This document shows, piece after piece, positions 48,041-56,847 of a stretch of 64,000 bases of DNA (position 1 is its first letter; each line of letters opens with the position of its first letter). Made by a program: the position numbers and the translations under genes. The stretch spans positions 248,001 to 312,000 of the forward strand of contig NZ_JAIMCG010000003.1 in the NCBI RefSeq assembly GCF_019795295.1, read 5' to 3'. The notes beneath the pieces are model-generated. The model searched no databases and was not told where the DNA came from. It saw only the letters and a program-made list of their open reading frames with translations. Source of the stretch: Cupriavidus sp. AU9028 (GTDB lineage Bacteria; Pseudomonadota; Gammaproteobacteria; Burkholderiales; Burkholderiaceae).

Positions 48041-48159
48041 CGGTGTCCTTCTTCCGGTTCGTGGGTGCGCGAGGCGCACGAAAGAACCCCGATTATGACA
48101 CCCCGACGGCTGCGTCCCTGGCCAGACGCGGTGGGAGCGGCGGTTCGCGGCGGTTCGCG

Positions 48160-49326
48160 TCAGACCCGCGCATGGAAGATCGCGAACCAGCCCTGCGGAT
48201 CGGTCCAGCACACCGGCTCGCGGAACCCCGCTTCCTCCAGCAAGGCGGAGAACGCTTCCCGCCGGTACTTGTACGAATCCTCGGTATGGATGCGCTCGCC
48301 GGCATGGAACGCGCGCCCGCCTCCGGCCCAGTGCACTTCGACATCGCGCCGGCATTCCAGATACATGCGGATGCAGCCGGCACGCTCGTCGAACTCCGCG
48401 ACATGGCACCAGTCACCAAGCACGAAATTCGCACCCAGCACGCGGTTCAGGTGGACCAGCACGTTGCGATTGAAGGCGGCGGTGACGCCCAGCGCGTCGT
48501 CGTAGGCATTGACCAGCTGCGTCCGGTCCTTCAGCAGATCGACGCCGATCAGCACGCCGTCACCCGGCTGGGCGGCATCGCGCAGACGGTCCAGCAGCGC
48601 CCTTGCACCGCTTGGGTCGAAGTTGCCGATGCTGGAACCCGGATAGAAGAACAGGCGCCGGCCGGCGCGAACCTCCGGCGGCAGATCCAGCGGCGCGCAA
48701 AGATCGGCACCCAGACCCACCATCGGCAGGCCGGGATGCTGCTGCTGCAATCCCACCAGCGTGGCGCGGAGGAAGTCCGCCGAGATATCGAGCGCGACGT
48801 ATTGCGCCGGTCGCAAGGCGGGGAACAGCCGCGCCGCCTTGGCGCAATTGCCGGCGCCCAGATCGATCAGCACCGCACCGGTACCGGCGCGCTCTGCCAT
48901 CTCCAGTGCGTGCTGCTCGAAGATCGTTGCTTCGGTGCGCGTCGGGTAATACTCGGGCAGCTCGGTGATCGCCTCGAACAGGTGCGAGCCGAGCATGTCG
49001 TAGAAGTACTTGGGGCTGACCTGCGCATGCGGGGTCAGCAGGCCGCGCACCAGCTCCTCCCGTTCGGCGGCCCCGTCGGGGAATGCCTGCTGGACGAACG
49101 CCAGCGTGCCGGTGGCGGCGTCGGCCCGGTCCGTGTCGGCGGCGGCGGGCCTGGCCCAGCCGTTGGCCTGCTGGAACGGCGCTGGCAGCTCGGCGGCCTG
49201 GACGGTACGGCGGGACGCGGGCGGACGCGTGTTCGAGGTCCGGGGCGACCCGGCGGCGGGCGCTGCGGTCGCATGGGACGGGTTGGACGAAGGCGGCGAC
49301 GTGGGGGTGGAGCGATGTCCCGGCAT
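48160..49326 (-). CDS. egtD: L-histidine N-alpha-methyltransferase EgtD
   Basis: Trimethylates histidine to hercynine, the first step of ergothioneine synthesis. The 388 residues begin with an 80-residue Ser/Pro/Thr/Ala-rich tail not needed for the fold. The catalytic part has SPKYFYDMLGSHLFEAITELPEYYPTRTE (substrate-binding), the SAM motif LIDLGAGNCAKAARL, FFYPGSSIGNFDP and IGVDLLKD, and ends with ERIHTEDSYKYRREAF, which includes the histidine-binding region. AAAAGGAAC lies before the ATG at 49326. Egt genes are 119 nt apart and likely one operon; no egtA, egtC or egtE is seen here. Confidence 0.93.
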   Translation of the reverse strand: MPGHRSTPTSPPSSNPSHATAAPAAGSPRTSNTRPPASRRTVQAAELPAPFQQANGWARPAAADTDRADAATGTLAFVQQAFPDGAAEREELVRGLLTPHAQVSPKYFYDMLGSHLFEAITELPEYYPTRTEATIFEQHALEMAERAGTGAVLIDLGAGNCAKAARLFPALRPAQYVALDISADFLRATLVGLQQQHPGLPMVGLGADLCAPLDLPPEVRAGRRLFFYPGSSIGNFDPSGARALLDRLRDAAQPGDGVLIGVDLLKDRTQLVNAYDDALGVTAAFNRNVLVHLNRVLGANFVLGDWCHVAEFDERAGCIRMYLECRRDVEVHWAGGGRAFHAGERIHTEDSYKYRREAFSALLEEAGFREPVCWTDPQGWFAIFHARV

Positions 49327-49612
49327 TCGGTGTTCCTTTTGCTTGTTGGGAATGCAAACCCCAGGTACCCGTATCCGGCGCCTGTGCCGCCGGCCGCCAG
49401 GGGGGCTGCCACCATGACCGTCCGGTGGCGCCCGGCCTCTGCCGTGTCCTTTAGCATACGCGCTTTGTGTGACAAGGCAGTATCGGCGGCTTTCCGACAG
49501 CGTGCCATTCGGCAGAATGCTGCGCACCGGCAGCGAAAGCGGATTCTTTAGCCCCGAACACACAGGGTAAACGACATTTATTGCGCGGCGACAAAACCAG
49601 GGTCGCCTCGTT
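49327..49612. other. Divergent upstream region of egtD and terC
   Basis: Non-coding. Apart from the terC promoter at its right end I see no clear regulatory palindrome or coding frame. Confidence 0.4.
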
Positions 49613-49618
49613 TATAAT
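49613..49618 (+). promoter_or_regulatory. -10 box of the terC transcript
   Basis: A perfect TATAAT at 49613-49618. The best upstream -35-like hexamer is GCGACA at 49588-49593, with 19-nt spacing. The riboswitch begins about 35 nt downstream. Confidence 0.6.
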
Positions 49619-49650
49619 CCGCCCCAAGCAAGGCCGACCACACGGCCAAG

Positions 49651-49817
49651 CCCCTTCAAAGGGGAGTAGCTCCAGGGCGCCAGCCCTTAGCACAATCGTC
49701 ATTACGAGTGCCGCACCTTGTTGACGGCCTCCGGTTGTGCTGACCGTACCGATGGTTTCGACGCCGCCGGCACGGTTGAGCAAGACCTTTGCAACCTGGA
49801 ATCATGGTTCGCAAAGG
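49651..49817 (+). ncRNA. yybP-ykoY (manganese) riboswitch with expression platform
   Basis: The aptamer shows the two conserved loops of the class: AAAGGGGAGTAGC (49658-49670) and GGTTGAGCAAGACCTTTGC (49774-49792), joined through P2/P4 helices including CGTCATTACG. The 3' part CCTTTGCAACC (49786-49796) can alternatively pair with GGTTCGCAAAGG (49806-49817), so ligand binding and this hairpin compete. The downstream gene encodes a TerC-type membrane protein, a standard yybP-ykoY target. Mn2+ as the ligand is family knowledge. Confidence 0.9.
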
Positions 49818-49877
49818 CTCCCGTCCGCGGCTGCATGACTCCAGGCGAACTCAACTTTCGTATCTACAGGAGTATTC

Positions 49878-50576
49878 ATGGAGTGGCTCACCGATATTTT
49901 CACGATGCAGTTCCTCACCGCACTGTTGTCGATCATCGTGATCGACCTGGTGCTGGCGGGCGATAACGCCATCGTGATCGCCCTGGCGGCGCGCAATCTG
50001 CCGCCGCATCTGCAGAAGAAAGCCATTATCTGGGGCACGGTGGGCGCGGTCGTGGTGCGCTCGGCGATGACCATCGGCGTGGTCTGGCTGCTGAAGATCC
50101 CGGGCCTGATGCTGGTTGGCGGCCTGGCGCTGGTGTGGATCGCCTACAAGCTGCTGAGCGACGACGGCGAGGGTGACGAGCATGGCGCCGGCGCGACGAC
50201 GCTGGCCGGTGCGATGAAGACCATCATCATCGCCGACGCCGTGATGGGCATCGACAACGTGCTGGCAGTGGCTGGCGCCGCGCACGGCAGCTTCCTGCTG
50301 GTGGTGCTGGGCCTGTTGATCAGCATCCCCATCGTGGTGTGGGGCTCGCGCCTGGTGCTCAAGCTGATGGCACGTTATCCGGCGATCATCTACATCGGTG
50401 CCGGCGTGCTGGCCTTCACGGCCGTCAAGATGATCGAAGGCGAACCGCTGATCAAGCCGTTCTTCCTGGCCAACCCGATCGTCGGCTGGCTGCTGTACGT
50501 GCTGATCATCGGCGGCGTGCTGGGCCTGGGCTATCTGGCGCAGAAGCGCCGTGGCGTGGCGGCCGAAAGCCAGTAA
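49878..50576 (+). CDS. TerC-family integral membrane protein (probable Mn2+ handling)
   Basis: A 232-residue inner-membrane protein of the TerC/YjbE type with seven hydrophobic helices. Conserved acidic, metal-binding positions are in IIVIDLVLAGDNAIVIALAARNLP (about 18-41) and AMKTIIIADAVMGIDNVLAVAGAAHG (about 110-135). An acidic loop (DDGEGDEHG) lies near residue 95. A yybP-ykoY riboswitch in its leader makes manganese export or loading of exported metalloproteins the best guess. A strong terminator follows. Confidence 0.93.
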   Translation: MEWLTDIFTMQFLTALLSIIVIDLVLAGDNAIVIALAARNLPPHLQKKAIIWGTVGAVVVRSAMTIGVVWLLKIPGLMLVGGLALVWIAYKLLSDDGEGDEHGAGATTLAGAMKTIIIADAVMGIDNVLAVAGAAHGSFLLVVLGLLISIPIVVWGSRLVLKLMARYPAIIYIGAGVLAFTAVKMIEGEPLIKPFFLANPIVGWLLYVLIIGGVLGLGYLAQKRRGVAAESQ

Positions 50577-50633
50577 GCGCAAGCCGCAAGTCGGGCCGGG
50601 GCGCGCCCCGCCGGCTTGCCGCGATACCGCAGA

Positions 50634-50672
50634 AAAGCGACCGTGGGACCTTGTCCCCGGTCGCTTTTTTTG
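50634..50672 (+). terminator. Rho-independent terminator of terC
   Basis: AAAAGCGACCG (50634-50644) pairs with CGGTCGCTTTT (50659-50669), with an inner GGGAC/GTCCC stem, and T-run at 50666-50672. Confidence 0.93.
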
Positions 50673-50799
50673 TGGCCGCCGCCATCGCCGGGCCTGGCGG
50701 GCGCCCTTGCCCGTCCACCCGGCGCCCGGCTGGCCCATGGGCTAGAATGACGCCCTTGGGCGGCCTGCGCCGCCACCGTCTACCCGTACTCCAGCGCCG

Positions 50800-51594
50800 A
50801 TGAAACAGTATCTCGACTTCATGCGCCATGTGCAGCAGCATGGCACCGACAAGGCCGATCGCACCGGCACCGGCACGCGTTCGGTGTTCGGCTACCAGAT
50901 GCGCTTCGATCTGCGCGACGGCTTCCCGGTGGTCACCACCAAGAAGCTGCACCTGAAGTCGATCATTTATGAACTACTGTGGTTCCTGCAGGGCTCGACC
51001 AATGTGCGCTGGTTGCAGGAAAACGGCGTGACGATCTGGGACGAGTGGGCCGACGAGAACGGCGAACTCGGACCGATCTATGGCTTCCAGTGGCGCTCGT
51101 GGCCGGCGCCGAACGGCCAGAACGTGGACCAGATCTCGGAGCTGATCGCGCAGATCCGCGCCAACCCGGATTCGCGCCGGCTGATCGTGTCGGCGTGGAA
51201 CGTCGGCGACATCCCGCAGATGAAGCTGCCCCCCTGCCACGCGTTCTTCCAGTTCTATGTGGCCGATGGGCGGCTGTCGTGCCAGCTGTACCAGCGCAGC
51301 GCCGACATTTTCCTGGGCGTGCCCTTCAATATCGCCAGCTATGCGCTGCTGACGCACATGGTCGCGCAGCAGACCGGACTCGAAGTCGGCGACTTCGTCT
51401 GGACCGGGGGCGACTGCCATATCTACAGCAACCACCAGGAACAGGTGCGCATGCAGCTCGAACGCGAGCCGCGCCCGCTGCCCCGGCTGGTGATCCGCCG
51501 CAAGCCGGAGTCGATCTTCGATTACCGCTACGAGGACTTCGAGCTGGAGGGCTACGACCCGCATCCGGCCATCAAGGCACCGGTGGCCGTATGA
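50800..51594 (+). CDS. thyA: Thymidylate synthase
   Basis: Methylates dUMP to dTMP with methylene-tetrahydrofolate. The 264 residues are the standard length. The catalytic Cys146 lies in [12 protein letters not shown]; arginine [14 protein letters not shown] and the [12 protein letters not shown] block complete the site. A TAGAAT -10-like box at 50743-50748 would give a 45-nt leader. The ribosome site is weak. Its TGA overlaps the ATG of folA, coupling dTMP synthesis to regeneration of tetrahydrofolate. Confidence 0.97.
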   Translation: MKQYLDFMRHVQQHGTDKADRTGTGTRSVFGYQMRFDLRDGFPVVTTKKLHLKSIIYELLWFLQGSTNVRWLQENGVTIWDEWADENGELGPIYGFQWRSWPAPNGQNVDQISELIAQIRANPDSRRLIVSAWNVGDIPQMKLPPCHAFFQFYVADGRLSCQLYQRSADIFLGVPFNIASYALLTHMVAQQTGLEVGDFVWTGGDCHIYSNHQEQVRMQLEREPRPLPRLVIRRKPESIFDYRYEDFELEGYDPHPAIKAPVAV

Positions 51595-52085
51595 CGCTGC
51601 TGACCCTGATTGTCGCCCGCGCCCGCAACGGCGTGATCGGGCGGGACAACACCCTGCCGTGGCGCCTGCCCGAGGATCTGGCGCATTTCAAGCGGACCAC
51701 GATGGGCGCGCCCGTCATCATGGGGCGCAAGACCTGGGAGTCGATTGGCCGCCCCCTGCCCGGCCGCCGCAATATCGTGGTGAGCCGCAACCCGGACCTG
51801 CGCATCGAGGGATGCGAGACGGCGGCCTCGCTGGAGGACGCGCTGCGTCTATGCGTCGGTGTCGACAACGTGTTCCTGATCGGCGGCGCCCAGTTGTACG
51901 AGCAAGCGCTGCCCAGCGCCGACCGGCTGGTCATCACCGAGATCGACGCGGACATCGAGGGCGATGCCTTCTTCCCGGCCATCGATCCGAAGGAATGGGT
52001 GGTCACCGAGCGGGAGACGCATCGGTCCGAGACAAACGGCTTCGATTATGCGTTCGTGACTTACGAGCGGCCGCCGGAGTATTGA
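51591..52085 (+). CDS. folA: Dihydrofolate reductase
   Basis: Reduces dihydrofolate, the by-product of ThyA, with NADPH. The 164 residues include [23 protein letters not shown] (Asp/Glu of the active site in LPEDL), [34 protein letters not shown] and [20 protein letters not shown]. It overlaps thyA by 4 nt. Confidence 0.97.
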   Translation: MTLLTLIVARARNGVIGRDNTLPWRLPEDLAHFKRTTMGAPVIMGRKTWESIGRPLPGRRNIVVSRNPDLRIEGCETAASLEDALRLCVGVDNVFLIGGAQLYEQALPSADRLVITEIDADIEGDAFFPAIDPKEWVVTERETHRSETNGFDYAFVTYERPPEY

Positions 52086-52158
52086 GCGGCGGGCCCGGCC
52101 GGAGCAGAAGAGGCCGCGGTAGATCGCACGGCACTGCCGCATCGGACGCGCCCCGCCC

Positions 52159-53529
52159 TCAAGCCCCCGCGATCGTCATCTGCTCGATCAGGATCGAGCC
52201 CGTTTCCTTGGTGCCGCGCACCAGCGTATCCGCGCCAATTCCGACGATCTGGCGGAACATCTCGGCCATATTGCCGGCGATGGTGATTTCCTCGACCGGA
52301 TACTGGATCACGCCGTTCTCCACCCAATAGCCGGCCGCGCCGCGCGAATAGTCGCCCGTCACGTAGTTGACGCCCTGCCCCATCAGTTCGGTCACCAGCA
52401 GCCCGGTCCCCATCTTGCGCAGCATGCCCTCGAAGTCGTCCTCGGGGCGGGTCAGCTTGCTGGTCAGCGACAGGTTGTGCGAGCCGCCGGCATTGCCGGT
52501 GGTCTTCATGCCGAGCTTGCGTGCCGAATAGGTGGACAGGAAATAGCCCTCCACCACGCCGTCGCGCACCACGTCGCGCGCCTGGGTGCGCACGCCTTCC
52601 TCGTCGAAGGGGGCGCTGCCCATTGCGCCGGGCAGATGCGGCTGCTCGTGGATATCGATATGGGGTGCGAACACCGCCTTGCCCAGGGTGTCGTACAGGA
52701 AGGTGGACTTGCGATACAGCGCGCCGCCCGACACCGCCTGCACGAAGGCGCCCAGCAGGCCGGCGGCGAGCGGGGCCTCGAACAGCACCGGGCAGCGCCG
52801 CGTCGACAGCTTGCGCGCATTCAGCCGCGCCAGCGCGCGTTCGGCGGCATAGCGGCCGATGTCCTCTGGCCGGGCGAGCGCGGTGGGAGCACGCCTGGAC
52901 GAATACCAGTCGTCGCGCTGCATGCCGCTGCCCGAACCCGCGATGGGCGCGCAGGAGACGAAATGGCGCGAATACGGATAGCCGCCGACGAAGCCGCGCG
53001 TGGTCGCGAGCACGAACTGCGAGTGCTGTGCCGACACGCTGGCGCCGTCGCTGTTGCGAATGCGTGGAGAAACCGCGAAGGCGGCCGACTCGGCGCGGCG
53101 GGCGATGTCGATCGCCTGCTCGGCATCGATGTCCCACGGATGGAACAGGTCCAGGTCGCGCGGCTCGCGCTCCAGCAGCTCCTCTTCGGCCAGCCCGGCG
53201 CACTCGTCCTCGGCGGTGAAGCGCGCGATGTTGTAGGCCGCCTCGGCGGTCGCCCGCAGCGCCGCCGAGGAGAAATCGGAGGTGCTGGCGTTGCCGCGCC
53301 GCTTGCCGATCAGCACGGTCACGCCCACCACCTTGTCCCGGTTCTGCTCGATGGTCTCGACCTCGCCCTTGCGCACCGTCACCGACAGGCCGCTGCCCTC
53401 CGAGATCTCGGTGGCGGCGTCGGTCGCGCCCAGCTCGCGGGCCACGCGGAGCACTTCCGCGGCCATCTCGCTCAGCTGAGCCTGGGTGTAGGTGAAATGG
53501 GCGTTCGTGTCGAGAATGCGTTCGGTCAT
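52159..53529 (-). CDS. pmbA: Metalloprotease PmbA (TldE) subunit
   Basis: The 456-residue partner of TldD in a cytoplasmic protease that trims small modified peptides and unfolded proteins. The TldD/PmbA pattern is clear: AATEISEGSGLSVTVRKGEVETIEQNRDK near the start, GASVSAQHSQFVLATTRGFVGGYPYSRH, and the C-terminal FEGMLRKMGTGLLVTELMGQGVNYVTGDYSRGAAGYWVENG. As normal for TldE it lacks the HExxxH zinc motif of TldD. tldD is not in the window. It is divergent from yjgA, a conserved arrangement. Confidence 0.95.
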   Translation of the reverse strand: MTERILDTNAHFTYTQAQLSEMAAEVLRVARELGATDAATEISEGSGLSVTVRKGEVETIEQNRDKVVGVTVLIGKRRGNASTSDFSSAALRATAEAAYNIARFTAEDECAGLAEEELLEREPRDLDLFHPWDIDAEQAIDIARRAESAAFAVSPRIRNSDGASVSAQHSQFVLATTRGFVGGYPYSRHFVSCAPIAGSGSGMQRDDWYSSRRAPTALARPEDIGRYAAERALARLNARKLSTRRCPVLFEAPLAAGLLGAFVQAVSGGALYRKSTFLYDTLGKAVFAPHIDIHEQPHLPGAMGSAPFDEEGVRTQARDVVRDGVVEGYFLSTYSARKLGMKTTGNAGGSHNLSLTSKLTRPEDDFEGMLRKMGTGLLVTELMGQGVNYVTGDYSRGAAGYWVENGVIQYPVEEITIAGNMAEMFRQIVGIGADTLVRGTKETGSILIEQMTIAGA

Positions 53530-53658
53530 CAGTCAGTCAGGCGGTGGGAGGTTGGCAAGCCGATCCGTGGTCGGAGGCAACGGCTGTGTGCGGTGCGGTG
53601 CCGGGTGCCGGTTCGAAGACAGGCCGGACACAAAATCCAAGCGGCAATCATAGCAAGA

Positions 53659-53664
53659 TAAAAT
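53659..53664 (+). promoter_or_regulatory. -10 box giving a leaderless yjgA transcript
   Basis: TAAAAT is followed by GCCGCCC and then ATG at 53672. The same spacing and linker occur at trmB. The -35 region is weak. Confidence 0.5.
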
Positions 53665-53671
53665 GCCGCCC

Positions 53672-54298
53672 ATGACGCGATCATCCCGCAACCCATCCCG
53701 TACCGGGGGATTCCCCGGCGCTTTCTCGCCCGAACCGGAAGACGAGGAACCGAAAAGCAAATCGCAGCGCAAGCGAGACATGCACGCGCTGCAGGACCTC
53801 GGCACCGAACTGGAGGCGCTGCCCAAGGACCGGCTGGCGCGCGTGCCGATGCCCGAGGCGCTGCACGATGCCATTCACGAGGCACGCCGCATCAACAGCC
53901 ACGAAGGCAAGCGCCGCCAGATGCAGTATGTCGGCAAGATCATGCGCGGCCTGGACGACGACGAAGTCGAGGCGATCCGCCGCGCGCTGGAAGGCTTCAA
54001 GGGCACCAGCAAGGCCGAAACCGCCCGGCTGCACCTGATCGAGCGCTGGCGCGAGATGCTGCTGCGCGACGACGATGCGCTGACCCGCTTTCTGGCGGAG
54101 CATCCCGGCGTCGACGTGCAATCGATGCGCAACCTGATCCGCGGTGCCCGCCGCGAGCAGCAGCAGAACAAGCCGCCGCGCAATTTCCGCGAGCTGTTCC
54201 AGGCGATCAAGCAGGCCCTCGAAGCCCGTGGCGCGAACGAGGCCACGGACGAAGCGAGCGCCGCCGACGCAGACCAGGACGACCAGGATCGACCATGA
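53672..54298 (+). CDS. yjgA: YjgA/DarP-family ribosome-associated protein (DUF615)
   Basis: A late 50S-subunit assembly factor in the families studied. The start at 53672 (208 residues) is chosen over an ATG three codons upstream because that ATG overlaps a TAAAAT -10 box, so the mRNA is probably leaderless. The body matches Yjg[58 protein letters not shown], and [23 protein letters not shown]. An acidic tail ends the protein. Its stop overlaps the start of mog by 4 nt. Confidence 0.93.
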   Translation: MTRSSRNPSRTGGFPGAFSPEPEDEEPKSKSQRKRDMHALQDLGTELEALPKDRLARVPMPEALHDAIHEARRINSHEGKRRQMQYVGKIMRGLDDDEVEAIRRALEGFKGTSKAETARLHLIERWREMLLRDDDALTRFLAEHPGVDVQSMRNLIRGARREQQQNKPPRNFRELFQAIKQALEARGANEATDEASAADADQDDQDRP

Positions 54299-54945
54299 CC
54301 GACACCAGCAAGCCAGCGACCCATCCCGTGCAGCGCCGCCATCCCGACGAACTGGTGGTGGGCTTCGTTTCGATCTCCGACCGCGCCTCCTCTGGCACCT
54401 ATCGGGACGAGGGCATCCCCGCCCTGCGCGACTGGTTCACCGGCACCATCACGTCGCCATGGCAGGCGGTGGAGCGTCTGATTCCCGACGAGCAGGAGCA
54501 GATCTCCCGCACGCTGATCGAGCTGGTCGATGTGGCAGGTTGCGATCTGGTGCTGACCACGGGGGGCACTGGCCCGGCCCGGCGCGACGTGACGCCGGAA
54601 GCGACGCTGGCCGTCGCGACCAAGGAAATGCCCGGCTTCGGCGAGCAGATGCGCCAGGTCAGCCTGCATTTCGTGCCCACCGCGATCCTGTCCCGGCAGG
54701 TCGCCGTGATTCGCGAGACCGCCAGCCGGGCGGCGCTGATCATCAACCTGCCCGGCCAGCCGCGCGCCATCCGCGAGACGCTGGAAGGGCTGCGCGGCGA
54801 CGACGGCAAGGCGATCGTGCAAGGGGTGTTCGCCGCGGTGCCCTATTGCATCGACCTGATCGGCGGACCCTACGTCGAGACCAACGAAGCGGTGGTCAAG
54901 GCCTGGCGCCCCAAGCACGCGATCCGGCCCAAGTCACAGGGCTGA
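54295..54945 (+). CDS. mog: Molybdopterin adenylyltransferase
   Basis: Activates molybdopterin with ATP before molybdenum insertion. The 216-residue protein is of the MogA type. It has [45 protein letters not shown] (GGTG pterin-binding loop) and [16 protein letters not shown] near the C-terminus. It overlaps yjgA by 4 nt. Other moa/moe genes are not present here. Confidence 0.95.
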   Translation: MTDTSKPATHPVQRRHPDELVVGFVSISDRASSGTYRDEGIPALRDWFTGTITSPWQAVERLIPDEQEQISRTLIELVDVAGCDLVLTTGGTGPARRDVTPEATLAVATKEMPGFGEQMRQVSLHFVPTAILSRQVAVIRETASRAALIINLPGQPRAIRETLEGLRGDDGKAIVQGVFAAVPYCIDLIGGPYVETNEAVVKAWRPKHAIRPKSQG

Positions 54946-54994
54946 CCGCGGGCGATGACGCGGGCGCCGCCGGGGTGCCCGCTACCCTGGGCAA

Positions 54995-55876
54995 TTAGCG
55001 CAAGCCGAGATAGAGCCCTACCGGCACGAACACCACTGCGGCGATATTGCCCAGCAACACGATCGACGCCACCTGATCCGGCTCCTGCCGGTAGTGGTCC
55101 GCCACCAGGAAGTTGAGCACCGCCGGCGGCAGCGCGGCGAAGACGAACAGCAAGCCGCGCTGCAGTTCGGTCAACGGCACCACCGCGGCCAGCAGCAGCG
55201 CACAGGCGATGCCGGTCAGCGGACAGACGATCGCCCCGGCCAGCCCCATCCCCCAGTTGCGCAGGCTGACATCCTTCATCCGCACCCCCAGCGCGAACAG
55301 CATCAGCGGCACGGTTGCATCCCCCAGCAGGCGGATCGACTGGTAGACCGGTTCGGGCAACGCGAACCAGGGCCTGGCCAGCGACAGCGCCACGCCGGCG
55401 GCAGTGGCCAGCACCATCGGATTGCGGGCGATGCGCGCCATCGACGCATGCCGGTCGACGATGCGCATGCCCAGCGTGAAATGCATCAGGTTGGACGCGG
55501 CGAACAGCGCCACGGCCGGCGCCAGCCCGGCGGGACCGAAGGCGAACACCGACAGCGGCAACCCCATGTTCCCCGAGTTGTTGAACATCATCGGCGGCAC
55601 GAAGGTGCGCGGATCGACCCGCAGCCAGCGGGCCACCGCCCAGGCGAGCAGCCCCGAACCGAGCACGACCGCCACCGCGCAGGCCAGCAAAGGCAGCTGG
55701 TCGGCCAGCACGAAGTCCTTGCTGATGAAGGCGGACACCACCAGCAGCGGCGCGATCACGTCCAGCGTGGCGCGGTTGATGCCCGTCATGTCGGGCTGGG
55801 CGCGTCTGCCATACCACCAGCCGATCAGGATGATCAGGATGACGGGTGTGATGATGGAAACGATACGGGCGAACAT
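54995..55876 (-). CDS. AEC-family auxin-efflux-type permease
   Basis: A 293-residue inner-membrane carrier with about ten helices in two five-helix halves. Family features are PVILIILIGWWYGRR at the start, PPMMFNNSGNMGLPLSVFAFG (NSGNxGLP) in helix 4, LLGDATVPLMLFALGVRM in helix 7, and PPAVLNFLVADHYRQEPD near the end. The start is at 55876 (MFARIVSIITP). Such proteins export or import malonate, malate or amino acids; the substrate is not evident. A REP pair lies upstream. Confidence 0.9.
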   Translation of the reverse strand: MFARIVSIITPVILIILIGWWYGRRAQPDMTGINRATLDVIAPLLVVSAFISKDFVLADQLPLLACAVAVVLGSGLLAWAVARWLRVDPRTFVPPMMFNNSGNMGLPLSVFAFGPAGLAPAVALFAASNLMHFTLGMRIVDRHASMARIARNPMVLATAAGVALSLARPWFALPEPVYQSIRLLGDATVPLMLFALGVRMKDVSLRNWGMGLAGAIVCPLTGIACALLLAAVVPLTELQRGLLFVFAALPPAVLNFLVADHYRQEPDQVASIVLLGNIAAVVFVPVGLYLGLR

Positions 55877-55930
55877 AGGGGGCAGATGGGCGCGACCGGC
55901 GGACCGGTTCGTCAGTCCCTTGCGGTACCG

Positions 55931-56037
55931 GCCAGTCGCTGGGTCCCCGCCTGCGCGGGGACGACAGGAGAAGCGCCACGGTGGCGCAAAGCAAGAGAGA
56001 TCGATCAACCGTCGTCCCCGCGCACACGGGGACGACG
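55931..56037. repeat. Pair of inverted REP-like elements, GTCGTCCCCG family
   Basis: GTCCCCGCCTGCGCGGGGAC (core 55943-55962, followed by GAC) and GTCGTCCCCGCGCACACGGGGACGAC (56011-56036) face each other about 45 nt apart. They occupy the gap between orn and the AEC permease and could form a large hairpin. This family differs from the CTCTCCC type and is seen only here. Confidence 0.8.
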
Positions 56038-56044
56038 GAGGCGG

Positions 56045-56698
56045 TTAACCGGCGGTGGCGGCCTCGCCCGGCGCGGTGTCCTGGCTGGAGCGGATGAAGT
56101 GGGTGCGGTAGTAGCGCAGCTCCTCGATCGACTCGAGGATGTCGGCCAGCGCGGTATGCAGCTGGCGCTTGACGAAGCCCTTGTGGATGGCCGGCTCCCA
56201 GCGCTTGCACAGCTCCTTCAGGGTCGAGACATCGAGGTTGCGGTAATGGAAGAACGCCTCCAGCTTCGGCATGTAGCGCGCCATGAAGCGGCGATCCTGG
56301 CAGATCGAATTGCCGCACATCGGCGACTTGCCGGCCGGCACCCAGCGCTTGAGGAAGGCCAGCAGCTCGGCTTCGGCCTGCGCTTCGGTCAGCGTCGAGG
56401 CGCGCACCTTGTCGATCAGGCCGGAGCGGCCATGGGTGCCCTTGTTCCAGTTGTCCATGCCGTCGAGTACCGCGTCGCTCTGATGGATCACCAGCACCGG
56501 ACCCTCGGCCAGGATGTGCAGCTCGGAGTCGGTGACGACCACCGCCACCTCGATGATGCGGTCGTTCTCGGGCGACAGACCGGTCATCTCCATGTCGAGC
56601 CAGATCAGGTTGTTCTCGCTCTTGACCGACCTGGCCGCGGGGGCCTGCGGCTGGCTGGAGGAATCGGAGGCGGGGCTGGTGGTGGATTCGGTTTGCAT
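56045..56698 (-). CDS. orn: Oligoribonuclease
   Basis: A 3'-5' exoribonuclease that degrades di- and short oligoribonucleotides such as pGpG. The 217 residues have a 25-residue Ser/Pro tail, then the DEDDh motifs: [18 protein letters not shown] (Exo I), [16 protein letters not shown] (Exo II) and [17 protein letters not shown] (Exo III). [16 protein letters not shown] is the conserved family block. Its upstream region is shared with the divergent Ste24 gene. Confidence 0.95.
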   Translation of the reverse strand: MQTESTTSPASDSSSQPQAPAARSVKSENNLIWLDMEMTGLSPENDRIIEVAVVVTDSELHILAEGPVLVIHQSDAVLDGMDNWNKGTHGRSGLIDKVRASTLTEAQAEAELLAFLKRWVPAGKSPMCGNSICQDRRFMARYMPKLEAFFHYRNLDVSTLKELCKRWEPAIHKGFVKRQLHTALADILESIEELRYYRTHFIRSSQDTAPGEAATAG

Positions 56699-56789
56699 CG
56701 GTGCAGATTGGTTCGACGAACGGGTTCGGCCGGGGCGGCACGGCGCGCAGCGCAGCTGGCGCGCGCGAGGACCATCCGGCGCGAGGACT

Positions 56790-56795
56790 TATAAT
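56790..56795 (+). promoter_or_regulatory. -10 box of the Ste24-rsgA operon
   Basis: A perfect TATAAT 53 nt before the Ste24 start codon; no good -35 hexamer. Confidence 0.45.
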
Positions 56796-56847
56796 TCTCG
56801 CATACCGGGGCGCCGCGCCCCACGCCAGCCAACCAGGCAAGGATCCG

